Shown: positions 21,888 through 32,776, numbered from the stretch's first letter. The stretch: DNA of 64,000 nucleotides from Symbiodinium natans (GCA_905221605.1 CAJNDS010000520.1:55965-119964); one strand, 5' to 3'. Notes: generated by a model not told the origin, from the letters alone. A program made the numbers and translations.

Positions 21888-22075
21888 CAAGGAGGCCTTC
21901 ATTTTAAGGGGTAAAAGGAAGGACGCCTAGAAGGGAACCTTAATCTTATTCCCCCATATAACCCCTTTATGTACCGAAAATAGTCTATACAAACCCAAGT
22001 AGCCCCCAAATATCCCCTAAACAGCCCCTAAGATCCCTTGAAAGGGTCCCTCCTTTAGTCCCTTGCTCACAAGAA
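21888..22075. mobile_element. Miniature inverted-repeat element, family M6
   Basis: Left end TTTTAAGGGGTAAAAGGAAG with GGACGCCTAGAAGGGAACC; right end TTGAAAGGGTCCCTCCTTTA. A related copy at 31722-31855 has GGGGTATAAGGAGGGACCCC and TAGAAGGGACCC followed by TCTTATTCCCC. The two differ strongly in the interior. Confidence 0.5.
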
Positions 22076-22699
22076 GGGGTGGACAATTAGCTGCTATGGT
22101 GACGCATGCCCAAGACATCCCGAGGGCCCCGTGGGCATCCTAGAGACTCGTTGTACTCTGAAACATTGGGGGCTTTAGGGTCTATTTAGGGTTTGGGGTT
22201 TAGGGTTTCGGCTCTCGCGCTCGCACAAGGCAGGCAAGGACTCGGTTGGAAGGGTTTGGGGTTTAGGGTTTGGGGTTTAGGGTTTCAGCACCTGACATTA
22301 GACACATGGCCAAAGCAAAACACATGGACAAACCCATGCAATGACATTTGCCCAACACGCTGTTTGCCGTACCAGGTGAGTGCAATGGTCGTTGTCGGGC
22401 AAAGCGCCCAGGTCGGGTTCATGGCATGTTAGGCCATGTTTGGCCCATTCTGTCAGCAACGAAGCCCACATCGAACACAGTACTGTCAAGAGTTCTCCAA
22501 CAGTGAAGCAGCGGACACTTCCCGATGTCTTAGTGAGAAGTCGTGGAGTGCCCACTCTCCTGGCCAAAATCCGTGATGCCATAGGACCGGGGTAGGAGTG
22601 TAGGCGGGACTCATCCCTGGTGAAGAAACAGGGACCGGAGTGACTCTTTGGCGCAAGTGAAGTCAAAAGTCTCTGCGCGCAGCCGCGTCCCTAGCCTGT

Positions 22700-25430
22700 G
22701 CAAGCTTTTCCTTGTCCCTGAAACCAATTCAAACTAGACACCGGACTAGATGGCTCCCTGAATGTGACCCTGGGCCCAAAGGTGTGCCGGACGACAGAGA
22801 AATTGATTGGTTTGCGACGAACCAACCAAGACTGCTCTCGGCCCCTGCTCAGGACCTTGTTGCAATCAGTGATCGCATCCCCGTTGCCGTTCAAGTGAAC
22901 ATCAAAGAAAAGATCCATGACTGTGGTTACTTGGATGTTGGGCCTAAATGGAAAAGGCCTTTGTTCCTTGACAAAAAAGAATGGAGGGAGCTCCTTCAAG
23001 AAGCTTTCCGTGAACATGTTGACCTCACCAGCCTCCGGCAGGCTCTCAGTCAGTTGTCAATGTGGAACATGAGTGGCAATGCTTCCTTCTTGTGCTTGAC
23101 CAAATGATGAAGTCGGTGTTCCAAAAGTTGGAAGCTTCGCATGCAAACAAGGCCGTGCGACTTTGTGCTCGAACTCAGCTCGGCAACAGTTGCAGCCTCA
23201 AGGGAGCGGCTCCTGTCCACAACAGCCGGCCTGCTCAAAGGTGTTGTCCTTTGGTCGGAAATGGTGACATGAAGTTGACAAAGTTGCGCAAACGAGTTGC
23301 GCGTCTTCATGAGCTGCACAGACAGTTGATCCAGCGTGCCAAGAGCAGCCATGTTGACGCTATGAAGCACACCGACACCCGCAACAGTCTCATCAACAAG
23401 TTGAAGCTTGATGAAAACGCTTGGAAGCTGCGTCTTGTGCTTGATGAACTCAAGAAGGCCAAGCTTGAGCTGGGAGCTGGGGTCCAGCGAAAAAGAGGTC
23501 AGGCACGCCTTGACAAGTGGAAAACGGAGTTCGTTAGCCGAAATTTGCTGGAAAGTGGCTCAAATCGCGGAAAAGCTTAGGTGCAGTTGACATCCAGCTT
23601 GCTGATGGCACTGCGGCCAAAAATCCTGAACAGGCTGTGAAAGCCATTCGTGACTACTGGATGAACTTCTGGAGTCAAGTCTGCCAAAAATTCGCTCAGT
23701 CCTGAGGCCATCACGCTTGAGCTGCCTGAAAACAGTGTCACGCTTGAAGGAGTCTCCTGGACGATGACGTCTGCTGAGCAGTTTCCAAAACTGCAAAAAG
23801 CATGAAAGGAAGCGCTGGCGGTGATGGTTGGAGCGGGGACGATCTTGCTGACCTGCCGGCTGGAGTTTGGCCCCTCTACACGGCCTTGGTTACAAGATGG
23901 TTTGATGCGCTTCAGATTTCACCGCTGCTTGAAGCCCGCACTGTCTTCTTGCCCAAAGAGCACAAAATACACAATGGCTTGCTGAAGCCAGAAGACGCTC
24001 GCCCTATCACTGTGCTTAGCAGTTGGTGGCGACTGCTGATGAGCACCTGGCTGCATACCGACGCAACTAAGGCTTGGGCGAGCCAAGTGCTTCATAAAGA
24101 TGTCAGTTATGGGCCGCTGATGCTCAGGTGTGCGCTGGTCAGATACTGGAAAGCTACACGCAGCAAGGTTTCATGGCCACTCTTGACTATAGCAAGTGTT
24201 TTGACCTGCTCCTGCCCCATGCGACCACCAGGGTCCTTTGCGATCCCAGGCATGCTGCTCTTGCTGGAAAGATGTGGGAAGGCCATCGCTGTTGGCTCGC
24301 TTGGCAGGGACATGTCAGCCCTCATGTCATGAAAAATGACAGAGCTGTTCCCCAAGGCGACCCTGCTGGTCCTTTGGTTGCGGCGTTGTGGCTTTCGGCG
24401 GGCTGCAGAGCTGTTGAGGCTTCACTGCTCGGGTGGCACAGAACGGGATCACTACGGTCTTTATGGACGACCGGACCATGACGGCTGGTGAAGCTGGTTA
24501 CCTGCAGGAAAAAGTCCAACAGTGGGAAACTTGGAGTGCTAAAGTTGGCCTCCTTGAAAATGGAGCCAAAGCACAAGTGGCTGCAAAAAGCTTGAAACAA
24601 AGGCGTGAGTTGGCTGCTCAGTTTGAAGTCGAGTGCTTGCGTAACGATGCTCTTTTCTTGGGAGTGGCTACCAGAAGCCGCCCTCGTACTGATGCTGAGA
24701 AAGAGATCGAGCGTTTCCAAACGGCTCAGGCCCGGATGGTCATCAAATGGCGGGAGGTCCGGTCGCTACTTTGAGGAAATGGCTCAGGCAGAGAGGCTGG
24801 GCTGAAGTTCGTCCTTGGAGTTGGCAAAAGCTTGGTGTTGGTGAGCTCTTGCTTGAGCCAGGTGCAGACTTGTCTCGACAATTGCATCAGTTGAGAGCCG
24901 GTTGGAGGCTGTTTTCCTGGAACCAGTTCCTGAAGAACAAGCGTCACGAAGCACAAGAACTTCGGACAGCTGAGGTGGACCCGAGAAATGTCTTCAATCG
25001 AAACTTTGATCTTCTTAGGAAGATATGTGCTGCCGAGCCTGCTTGTCGCAGTGTGGCCCTCTGTGCAGTTGTGAGCCCCGCGTGGTTCAAGGACAGGCAG
25101 GTTGAAAGTTTTCCTTCTACTTGCCCTTGGTGTCGTGCCCTGGGTACTTGGAAACACATAGCATGGGAGTGTCGCTCCTCGCCGCTTTTGTCACTTAGAC
25201 CAAGGTGTCCCCGAGATGCCATTGAAAGCAGGCTCGGCTGGCCAGCCCTAAGAGATCGGCAAGCTAAGGTCCTGCGGTACTTAGGTACTGTCCAAGAGGC
25301 CATCCGGAATTGCAGATGGCGGCCTCCTGAGGTCCAGAACGAAGTGGATATCTAAGGATGTCCGCTCCTACCGTGTGCTGCCGGTTTGGCGTCAGTGCAT
25401 GAGAAACTTATGATGATGATGATGAAAACT
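22700..25430 (+). pseudogene. Non-LTR retrotransposon remnant (endonuclease end, reverse transcriptase, zinc knuckle)
   Basis: Coding is spread over several plus-strand frames joined by frameshifts. First comes the end of an APE-type endonuclease (about 22790-22900), where the usual SDH motif reads AISDRIPVAV, so the catalytic His is replaced by Arg. A basic helical linker follows (23280-23570). Reverse transcriptase motifs then appear in family order: GSAGGDGWSGDDLADLP (23808), LDYSKCFD in motif A (24183), PQGDPAGPL in motif B (24352), FMDD in motif C (24461) and a GLLENGAKAQV motif (24550). The C-terminus has a CX2CX7HX4C zinc knuckle, CPWCRALGTWKHIAWEC (25120-25170), and a stop at 25353. 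A (TGA)n run at 25409-25423 may be the 3' tail. In this family the product nicks DNA and copies its own RNA into the site. At least three frame changes and the lost endonuclease residue mean this copy is dead. The 5' end is missing. Confidence 0.85.
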
Positions 25431-26215
25431 AGACACGGACTGAAATGTTCCGAGGGAATACGGTCAAACTCAGGTTCTGGCAAGGGCCATGAATCTGAAC
25501 GAGACAATGGCTCGAACCGGTGTTTGCGAATGCGATTCCTTCTGCGCTTCGCCTGTACTGGTGAAGGGATATAGCTCATGGTGGCAATCATCACCCCTTC
25601 ATGGCCCGCGCCAGCCATGTGGTGGAAGTACCTGCCATGCTTGCAGATTCTGGCAACATGGGCGTTCCACGCAGCCAGTTTCCTCTCATGGACATCAAGT
25701 GTGACTGTGCTGTTCTCGACGAAAGCACCTGCCCCTGAAAAGGGACGCACCAGACTTGAAACATGACATGTGCCACTCTTCCACACAGGGCTGCACAGAA
25801 ATTCAAGAGCTGCTCCATGGCCGAGGTTCTCGCCGCCCTGCAGCCCAACTGCGCCACGTCAGCTCTCTGTCCCTGAACCGGAGCCGCTATCCGCGGGCAT
25901 GCTGCCAAGCGCGAGATTCCTCCAATTCCCATGGCCTCACAGATTTCGTGTGGCCTGGTGACCTGCTTGGTGCCGCTTGGGCCATACGCTCAATTGCACG
26001 TTGGTCCGTGGCGCAGAGCCTGGAATTTGTTTGCGCGAGCGGATTCCACCAGAACAGCACAAACTTGCTTGCCCCAGTGCGGTATCTGCATGCCAAGCCC
26101 TAGCCCGGAGCCTGTTTGGAAGTTGCCAAAGGACGTCACCGTGCGGCGTGTGCGCGTGTCCTGAGATGAGACGCTGAGACAGGACAAAGGAGACTGAGTG
26201 AGGACAGCGGCTAGG
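25430..26215. other. Unassigned GC-rich stretch downstream of the retrotransposon
   Basis: Long overlapping open frames on both strands (for example minus 25352-25786 and plus 25756-26103), none with a motif I recognise. It could be retrotransposon 3' sequence, a second decayed element or host exons. Confidence 0.3.
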
Positions 26216-26219
26216 ATTT

Positions 26220-27060
26220 GAATAGTTTGCATTTCTGCGGGGGGGGGTTGGCGAGTAGAGTCGGCATGTACAAACATTACAAATTACAAGCATGTTTGCA
26301 TTTTATAGGACAAAGACATCTTACCTTCTCCTATCTAATAGGAAGCCCATTTCCCCCACATTTACATAGAACACCCGGATACTTCTCCAATTTTAGAATC
26401 GAAATATGGAGGTTCCCTTCAACCGTTTAGTGCGAAAGCTCTACGGTCTCTGTACTTGAGTTGGGATGATTCTGTACTTGGGGCCCACCAGTCCCCATCT
26501 ACAAGGTACTTTAAGGCCCGATGCCCCGGTACTCCAGATTTAGGTACATGGGACCCTTAGGGTTTGTGACCCTTGGAACCATAGCCCTTGGAACCGCCCA
26601 ACCCAGAGCAGAACTTCTCTGGTTCTCAGCGGGGGATTTTGGGAATTCGGCTCCCGAAAAAAACCCTTTGAAGGCACTGGAGGATAGAGTTTGCCCAGAA
26701 TCCTACTGATCCTTAGGAGGGAATGAAGCACCTTGTGCTGTCCCTCATTTGTACCGCTTGAGGGATTCTACCGGGTACCAAATTTCCTCAGTCCCTACTG
26801 CGAACCAGTAAGCACTTCCCTCATTCAATAACAACTGGTGCGGAGCCCAGCGACGACAGAGAGCTGCACTTTCATCCTGCTTGCGAAGAAAAGCTCCTCT
26901 CGCCGGGCAGCCGGGTTCTGGTCTTTCGGAACTTTGGGGTGTTTATGGGTTTATGGGTTTTATGGGGTGCATAGGGTTTGTATTCGTGTTTAGTACTAGT
27001 ATGTACATATGTATATATGGGGGTTATGTAGGGTTTGTAAGGTTTAGGGGACGTTTAGGG
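26220..27060. other. No clear gene
   Basis: Contains a poly-G tract (26239-26247), repeated AGGGTTTGTGACCCTTGGAAC-type short repeats, and TTTATGGG and TTTAGGG-like runs (26938-27063). A GC-rich segment at 26835-26935 ends in such repeats and could be an exon, but no frame stands out. Confidence 0.3.
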
Positions 27061-27064
27061 GTTT

Positions 27065-27645
27065 ATGCACGCGGCCTTGCGGACTGCCTCGAACAAGTTC
27101 ATTGGAGACAAGAAAATATTTTGCCGACAGGTTGTGGAGATGATTGCTGTCGACCGGTGACACTAAGCATACTAAGCCCTCTAAATTTTCACCATGTCCT
27201 GGCCTTCGTCTGCCAGCTGCTTCAGGGTTTTGCGGACATGCGACTGGAATCTCATTGACGAAGCCAGACAAAAAGAAAGGCTTGGCATGTCTAGCGAGGG
27301 GTACGGCCGTGATGGTGCCTTTCCACCGTCGTGAGGGCGTGTTGGTTTTGGTGGTCGCATACAGTTGTTGCCTCTTCGTGCATGACCCTCATCGGAAAAA
27401 GAATGTTAACCTGGAGACATGCTCAGCCTTGCAAGACTCTTGCCATCGGACTTCTTCTTGTCAGCAATCTGGAGACAAACGATGACTGTTTGGAGACAGC
27501 GCGCGCGCCGATTTCAGGGCTGATCGAGACCGCTGCCAGCTTCGTGCATAGCGTGGCATCGCGATTTGGCTTTGGAGCTGAGCGCTTCCTGACTTCGAGC
27601 CTGTTGCCAGCGAGAGCGCACTTTCGCAGGCGTAGCTTGACCTGA
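27065..27645 (+). CDS. Predicted four-exon gene with very short introns, unknown product
   Basis: I can assemble a continuous reading frame from an ATG at 27065: exons 27065-27156, 27217-27330, 27365-27404 and 27436-27645 (TGA stop). The introns are 60, 34 and 31 nt, each GT...AG. The second donor is GTGAGG and the first GTGACA. Phases agree at all three joins, giving about 151 residues. Exon 1 contains NKFIGDKKIFCRQVVEMIAV, exon 2 DWNLIDEARQKERLGMSSEG and exon 4 ISGLIETAASFVHSVASRFG. The last exon may form an amphipathic or membrane-associated helix. No family is recognised. The ATG follows a TTTAGGGG stretch and could instead lie just inside an exon whose acceptor is GTTTAG. Flexible choice of small introns can create false frames, so this needs transcript support. 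Confidence 0.4.
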
Positions 27646-27760
27646 CCCGAGCCCCAACAGTATGGTTGCTCGACCCTCCGCCAGAAGAAAAGGTCCAGAA
27701 TCACCCTAAACCCCAAACCCTAGACGGGAGGGCCCCAAGTAGAACCCCGAAAAGCCCTAC

Positions 27761-27990
27761 TCAAACCTGTGCTGGATCCCAGGCCGCACAAGCTTGAAAA
27801 ATCAAGATCTCCAAGGCCACAATCTCAGTTCCGACCCCCCCTCCTGCTTGATCTTCGAATCGAGCTCTGCATACGTCTTGGAGACCACCTGAGAGAGGTT
27901 CTTTGTTTATGAGGTCTAGGTGCTTCAGCAAGCCTTCGTTAGGTTCTTGATGGATGCAGGGCTTGGCGAGCAGGTCACGTTGAATCATGT
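27761..27990 (-). CDS. Coding-like exon, minus strand, unknown product
   Basis: The minus strand is open for 75 codons (LLKHLDLINKEPLSGGLQDV). Alternatively it uses a pyrimidine-rich acceptor CTCTCTCAG to read VVSKTYAELDSKIKQEGGSE. The 3' edge on the minus strand is CAG|GTTTGAG, a good donor. Upstream sequence in window order is CCCTAAACCCC-like. Product unknown. Confidence 0.3.
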
Positions 27991-28009
27991 AAACCCATAA
28001 GTCAATTGA

Positions 28010-28178
28010 CTCTCCTGTTCGGGGGGATGCTCAGCCCAAGAACATCAGCGGAGAGGCAAAGGTTCCAGGATCAAGGGGCTTGTGCTTCGAAGGATGTGGC
28101 CTTGTTCGTGGAGCCTAAACCCTATATAAACCCTAAACCCTAAACCCTAAACCCTAAACCCTAAACCCTAAACCCTAA
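28010..28178. other. Coding-like island followed by CCCTAAA array
   Basis: The 28012-28118 segment is open in all plus frames; one reads SPRTSAERQRFQDQGACASK. A CCCTAAA array (28119-28178) follows directly. Frame and strand are undecided. Confidence 0.3.
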
Positions 28179-28286
28179 TCACGTTGGAGACGAGAGGCGC
28201 CTGAATCCTCATTGAGGGTACGGAAGGTTTATGCGTGAGAGTTTGGAGTTGGACGGCTCGGGATAAATTTCAAGGTAACTCCCTAA

Positions 28287-28435
28287 CCCTAAACCCTAAA
28301 CCCTAAACCCTAAACCCTAATCCTCCCCTTTCTCACCCCCCTCTCGCCCAAGCAGGTCCCTGAGGCCTGGATGCAGGCCAAGCAGGCGAAGCCTTCAAGG
28401 CCTGGAAGGGTTTGGGGTTTAGGGTTAGGGTGATG
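28287..28435 (+). other. Candidate ~55-bp exon with telomere-repeat donor
   Basis: CCCTAAA units (28287-28321), then a pyrimidine-rich stretch ending CCCAAGCAG, then about 54 bp reading VPEAWMQAKQAKPSRPGR, then GTTTGGGGTTTAGGG. The acceptor-exon-donor geometry fits the idea that introns start in GTTTAGGG and end after CCCTAAA. Confidence 0.35.
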
Positions 28436-28619
28436 AGGACCAGGCCTAAACCCTCAATCCTACTGGAGTCTGATAGCTGTGGCATGGAAGATATTTGCTG
28501 AACAAAATTGGGACCCTGCCAGAATAATCAAGTTTGTCTTGGCGCCTAAACCTGAAACCCTCTCAACCCTCAACTCAAAGTAGCCGACAGCTCTCCAGCA
28601 AAGGAGAAACGTGGGAGCG

Positions 28620-28790
28620 AAGGCTAAGAATTTTCACCCTGTATAGATATAGACTCATACGAACAAAAACAGGGAATATCTAAATTCTACATACCTAAAC
28701 GGATGAACCGAAACATCTATAAGCATAGAATTACGTACACATAAGTATGTATCTAAAGGGGTCGAGTTTAAAGGTCTGCTTTACTTCGCG
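28620..28790. other. AT-rich patch, no gene
   Basis: Conspicuously AT-rich compared with neighbours (TATAGATATAGACTCATACG and following). No open frame or repeat is recognised. Confidence 0.4.
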
Positions 28791-28878
28791 TTTATTCTGC
28801 TTTCGGGGCTCACAATGTCGGCGCCTTCCTGCAACTGTCAATTCCCTATGTGTTGGGCCCGACAAGTCCAACGCAAGG

Positions 28879-28973
28879 CCTAAACCCTAAACCCTAAACC
28901 CTAAACCCTAAACCCTAAACCCTAAACCCTAAACCCTAAACCCTAAACCCTAAACCCTAAACCCTAAACCCTG
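28879..28973 (-). repeat. Interstitial CCCTAAA array (~13 perfect units)
   Basis: Uninterrupted CCCTAAA units, among the most homogeneous in the window. Followed by a GC-rich island (28974-29085) that ends in another CCCTAAA-type run. Confidence 0.95.
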
Positions 28974-29283
28974 CGGTGTGGCCCTATAGTCTCGAGGGCT
29001 TCACGGGCCTGGCTTGTTGTGCGAGTTCACCCATGCCCCGGCCACGCAGCTCATGGTCTCCTCAAGATTTCTTGACTCCACGGGCCCTAAACCCTCAACC
29101 CTAAACTCCCTAAACCCTAAACCCTAATATAGGATAGGGTTTTGGGGGGTTGTTGTAGTACAACTATAAAGGGACAATAAGGGAAGACCATTAGTAAATT
29201 ATTCCGACTCCGAAACCCTGCACCCTTGTCGGTGGGGGGGCTCCCTAGGCACTGTGTGCAGTTCATTCGGGAACACTGACGTG

Positions 29284-29398
29284 TGGGGTCCATTTGGGTC
29301 TCTTAGGGCAGGTGTGAAATTAGGTCCCTTTCAAGGTCCCCAAAATAGTACGCCGTATGAAAAGGACCCTAAAAGGGACCCTAATTTAGAGAACCATG
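29284..29398. mobile_element. Miniature inverted-repeat element, family M3
   Basis: TTAGGTCCCTTTCAAGGTCC on the left faces AAAAGGGACCCTAATTTAGAG on the right, with a TAGTACGCCGTAT centre. This matches the copy at 11812-11911. Confidence 0.6.
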
Positions 29399-29399
29399 C

Positions 29400-29560
29400 G
29401 CCCGAGGAGCAGAGCCACGAGCAGCGCCACCTGACCCGCTGGCGAAGCGCTCCGCCCAACCTTGCGCACGTTTGTGTTACTCCCCTCGAAAAAATCCTAA
29501 ACATGATCCCGAAACATCCAAAGGGCCTACCTAGCAAATTTCTACAATATCCGGTGTAGG
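29400..29560 (+). CDS. Coding-like region, unknown product
   Basis: A plus-strand frame continues out of the miniature element and reads HEQRHLTRWRSAPPNLAHVC, then VTPLEKILNMIPKHPKGLPS, ending in TAG at 29557. The opposite strand is also open. No family is recognised; it may be a terminal exon. Confidence 0.25.
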
Positions 29561-29736
29561 AGCATCCTTTATACGAAGATGGCAATCCTAGGAACTGAGC
29601 AGATACGCCATGCCCCCACTGGCCAATCTCCGATTGAAGGACCAGCTGTGCGCACAAAGGACGCTGAGCAAAAGGCCCAAACCCAAAACCCTAAACCCTA
29701 AGCCATTTTGATACAGTTGGGCTTGGCGTCTCTCCC

Positions 29737-29940
29737 TTGCAGTCAGAGTCCGCAGGCCAGGTCTCGGAGTTTTTGGAACTGTTCGAAGCGCATTTCGGGG
29801 GGCCCCTACTTTTCAGAGCCATGTTCTGCACCCTAGACCCTAAACCCTTTGAGGCCCAGTTGCAGGACGCTCGAAGGCTCTGGCCGTGCTCGAAGCTTGA
29901 TGGCAGTGGTGTCTTCTTGTTTCGTGCCGAAGGCTCCTGA
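29737..29940 (+). CDS. Candidate terminal exon, unknown product
   Basis: After CTCCCTTGCAG (acceptor at 29741) the frame reads SESAGQVSEFLELFEAHFGG and continues through a CCCTAGACCCTAAACCC insertion to a TGA at 29938. The telomere-like bases inside the frame could be a small intron remnant. Acidic and hydrophobic residues alternate as in a helix. No family is recognised. Confidence 0.35.
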   Translation: MQSESAGQVSEFLELFEAHFGGPLLFRAMFCTLDPKPFEAQLQDARRLWPCSKLDGSGVFLFRAEGS

Positions 29941-30644
29941 TTGCCAAGGGTTGGCTTAGGGTGTAGGGTTTAGGGGGGTAGGTTTGGGGGCTCTCTAAAT
30001 ATAGTTTTATGGCTTTATAAGGATTAAACAGAAGTTAAGGGCAATATGAACTAAAACATTATGTTCCAACCTACTCCTGTTTCGCGGTGTTTTGGGGGAT
30101 GTGGGTGAACTTAGACGGTGATCAATGCCAGTGAGCTGCTACCGATGTGTTAAGGCATGCTTGCCAAGTGGCAGTGCGACCCCATTCCCACCGAAGCGTG
30201 TTGTATGGCGGACAGCCACTGGCCCACCTCGCTTGCGCGAAATGAGAGATTCCGTTCATGGGTGGCCACGAACAGGATTCCTGCTGAACTTCTGGGCCTT
30301 AATTGACAATAAGCCGATGTAGACCCCAAACAATGTGAAAACGCCTCGACGGCACCTCGCAAGTGTCGCTCGCAGGAGAATGCAAGATTTCAACAACCCC
30401 CCCCCCCCCGTGTAGAACGGATGCGCGTTGCGAAGCCGACCAAGAGCCCTTCAAGGCAGGAATGAAAGTCCCTGCCGCGTCTGGGCAACGCAAGTCCGAC
30501 CCTGACAGCGCCCGATCTGGATTCGGACATACGAAGTCCTTGAGGTCCCGACAGCTCACACAAGAAGTAGAGGGTCCCGTAAGGGAAGGAGGTTCAAGGT
30601 GGGTAGGTATAGCTCAGGGTTTAGGATTTAGGGTTGTAACTACC

Positions 30645-30795
30645 TTTATGCTCATGGAACCTTCAGAAGCCGAGCTGCAAGTTGTTCTCACCCGACTTGA
30701 TGTCGAGGCATCGGCCTTCCTTCCGGCTCTTGAGGTTCTTGCCGTTCATGGTGCTGACACTGATATACCTCCGGATGGGAGGGGTTTAGGGTGAC
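30645..30795 (+). CDS. Candidate exon, unknown product
   Basis: The frame reads EPSEAELQVVLTRLDVEASA, then FLPALEVLAVHGADTDIPPD, and ends at GGGAGGGGTTTAGGG. Upstream is TTTAGGGTTGTAACTACC. The residue pattern is protein-like. The donor is unclear; a GA or GT site in the telomere-like run is possible. Confidence 0.35.
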
Positions 30796-30862
30796 TTAAG
30801 GGGTTCAGGAGCCGTAGTGTGGGGTTTTAAGGGGCTTCAAGCTTTAAAACCTTGAGAAGGAC

Positions 30863-31099
30863 GTGCCTCATGCCTTTTGTCTGTTGTTGGCACGCCCACT
30901 CGTGGCAAGCCACTCGCCTCCTTTCTGCCTCCAGGAACAGATGTATTGGAGATGCCTGGTCACAGGCATGCGCTCCGCCCCGTGTCACGTTAACATTGAT
31001 GTTATTCTGCGACTTACAAAAACGGATTTGTCAACCACTGCCAGCCAGGCTGTTGAATTGCAAAAGTTGCTGATGGATTGGTTGCTGACTCTTGGATGA
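30863..31099 (+). CDS. Candidate exon(s), unknown product
   Basis: An open frame of 78 codons. After a possible acceptor CTGCCTCCAG at 30934 it reads EQMYWRCLVTGMRSAPCHVN, then IDVILRLTKTDLSTTASQAV, then ELQKLLMDWLLTLG, with a TGA at 31097. The leucine-rich C-terminal part looks helical. It is followed within 100 bp by a poly-C tract. No family is recognised. Confidence 0.4.
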   Translation: MPHAFCLLLARPLVASHSPPFCLQEQMYWRCLVTGMRSAPCHVNIDVILRLTKTDLSTTASQAVELQKLLMDWLLTLG

Positions 31100-31381
31100 C
31101 CTTTGCTCCCACCCTCCTTGTACTTTCCTTTCATTTCAACGGTTTGGCCCTCAAACGCGCCTCCCCTCCCCCCCCCCCCCCCCCCGTAAAAAAAGAAGCC
31201 TACATACTGAAACAAGACTTGGCAAAGACTGTGCTTCAAAATAGGGTGGAGTATGCGGGTGAGGAAGTTCCTATAATCTTGCTTCTTTAGCACAACAGCA
31301 CTTGCCTTATAAGGCGAATGCAGTGCTTCTCGGGGACATGTCAGGTTCTTCTGCAAGCAAGCAGGTATCCCGTCAGAGATT

Positions 31382-31575
31382 TGGGGGTTTACCAAAAATA
31401 AGGGACCCGTATAATAGCCCCCCCCAAATAATAGGACTCCCTTCTTGTAAGGACCCCAGTAACCCCTAGTTTGGGGGTTTACGAAAATAGAGACCCGAAA
31501 ATAACCACCGAATAGTAGGATTCCCTTACAACAAGGACCCCAATCAGGTACTCCGAAGTTCGGAAACCCTCCTAT
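31382..31575. mobile_element. Two adjacent family M2 miniature elements
   Basis: Both halves begin TTTGGGGGTTTACNAAAATA and contain ATAGTAGGATTCCCTT or AATAGGACTCCCTT followed by AAGGACCCCAGTAA/CAATCAG. They look like two related M2 copies in tandem, the second ending GTTCGGAAACCCTCC. Confidence 0.55.
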
Positions 31576-31615
31576 CGCGACCTAAGCCCGAAACCCTGAA
31601 ACCTAAACCCTGAAC

Positions 31616-31720
31616 ATCCTGGAGGGGGCACCATTGCTGGTCGGTGCCCTGGTCGCAAGTCTCGAGGATGGCCGCGTACCAGTTGGTGAAGCCCAGGCAC
31701 CTTGCTGCCAACACAATCCC
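31616..31720. other. Strong coding-like island, strand ambiguous
   Basis: The minus strand reads IVLAARCLGFTNWYAAILET then CDQGTDQQWCPLQD. The plus strand reads LEGAPLLVGALVASLEDGRV over the same bases. Both look like protein, a consequence of GC-rich RNY-type codons whose reverse complement keeps the pattern. It is bounded by telomere-like sequence on one side and the M6 element on the other. Likely an exon; I lean to minus because of W/Y/C content. Confidence 0.4.
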
Positions 31721-31721
31721 T

Positions 31722-31855
31722 CATGTCAAGGGGTATAAGGAGGGACCCCTAGAAGGGACCCTGAAATCTTATTCCCCTATGTAACCCTGATATGTATATA
31801 TATATAATATATATATCTCTTATCGAGTCCCTATATCCCTAAGAAGCCTCTGCAT
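31722..31855. mobile_element. Miniature element, family M6
   Basis: GGGGTATAAGGAGGGACCCC and TAGAAGGGACCC are followed by a long TA-rich centre (31795-31822). Related to 21888-22075. Confidence 0.45.
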
Positions 31856-32507
31856 AACACCAACCGCGTTCACCAGGTTCAAGGCCCGCGCTTGTCAACG
31901 TGCCCCGGCACGAGCGCTTGCCCATCCACGGACCACCTTGGAGAGGTTCACATTCCCATCTTAGCTGGGTTTTGGGGTTTCTATGGCGTTTAGGGTTTCG
32001 GTCGATGCTATACAACACCCTTGCCCTTTATCAAACAGTACAGAAGAACGAAAATAGCAATCTGCACAAGCTACCAAATGCCTCTCTGTCGCCTGAATGT
32101 AAAACGTGGTAAGACCCCCCGTGTTTTGTCACCGACCGGTTTTCAGCAATCATAGCCCTGCAAAAGCCGAGCCAAATTCAACGGCCCTTCAAAGAGCGAT
32201 CGGATTCAGAGATGACTAACCCTAAACCTAAACCCTAAACCCTAAAGTCTAAGTCCTGAGAGGCTGTGCCGGCTCAAAGGTTAGGTTTTGGACTGCACGC
32301 TGTATGGCGATTGAGCAGAAGAGTTGAGGACATTATGACATTGTACTAGAATATGTCGTGTGTTAGATATTGTTGTAAATGATGCATTCTGCATTGACCA
32401 AATCGCCACAACCTCATCCCGAACCCTCTGACACCCGTCTGACTCGCTGCTCCCCTGGACTTCTGAGCTCCTAGCACCTGGTTCGCCTCGCCATTGCAGT
32501 CGGCCAG

Positions 32508-32750
32508 GTGCCTCAAGGATTCAAGGCTCTACTGGTTCGGGTTCGTGCCCGTGCCTTCCAAAACGACCCTCATGTTCGATGGCTTCCACAGTCGCAGGTG
32601 TCATCAGGGGGGGGGGGTGGTGCCCGGGCGGCAGCCGAAGCTCACGTTGCCGGCTTGGTCGGCTGTGAGGCATTGGCCGTTGGCGACGAGCGGTTTTCCT
32701 TGTACCAGGGCCTCAGACCAAGGATTTTTCGAAGCGCGGTGAAAAAGTGA
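32508..32750 (+). CDS. Candidate C-terminal exon, unknown product
   Basis: The frame reads VGQVPQGFKALLVRVRARAF, then an SSGGGGG linker encoded by poly-G, then ARAAAEAHVAGLVGCEALAV and GDERFSLYQGLRPRIF, with a TGA at 32748. An acceptor CCATTGCAG lies at 32492-32500. The poly-G run could cause indels, so the frame across it needs checking; CGCAG|GTGTCA at 32597 could instead be a donor. It is followed by the M1 element at 32777. No family is recognised. Confidence 0.4.
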   Translation: MPQGFKALLVRVRARAFQNDPHVRWLPQSQVSSGGGGGARAAAEAHVAGLVGCEALAVGDERFSLYQGLRPRIFRSAVKK

Positions 32751-32776
32751 GTCGCCGGATCTAGGGCTTTAGCTTG

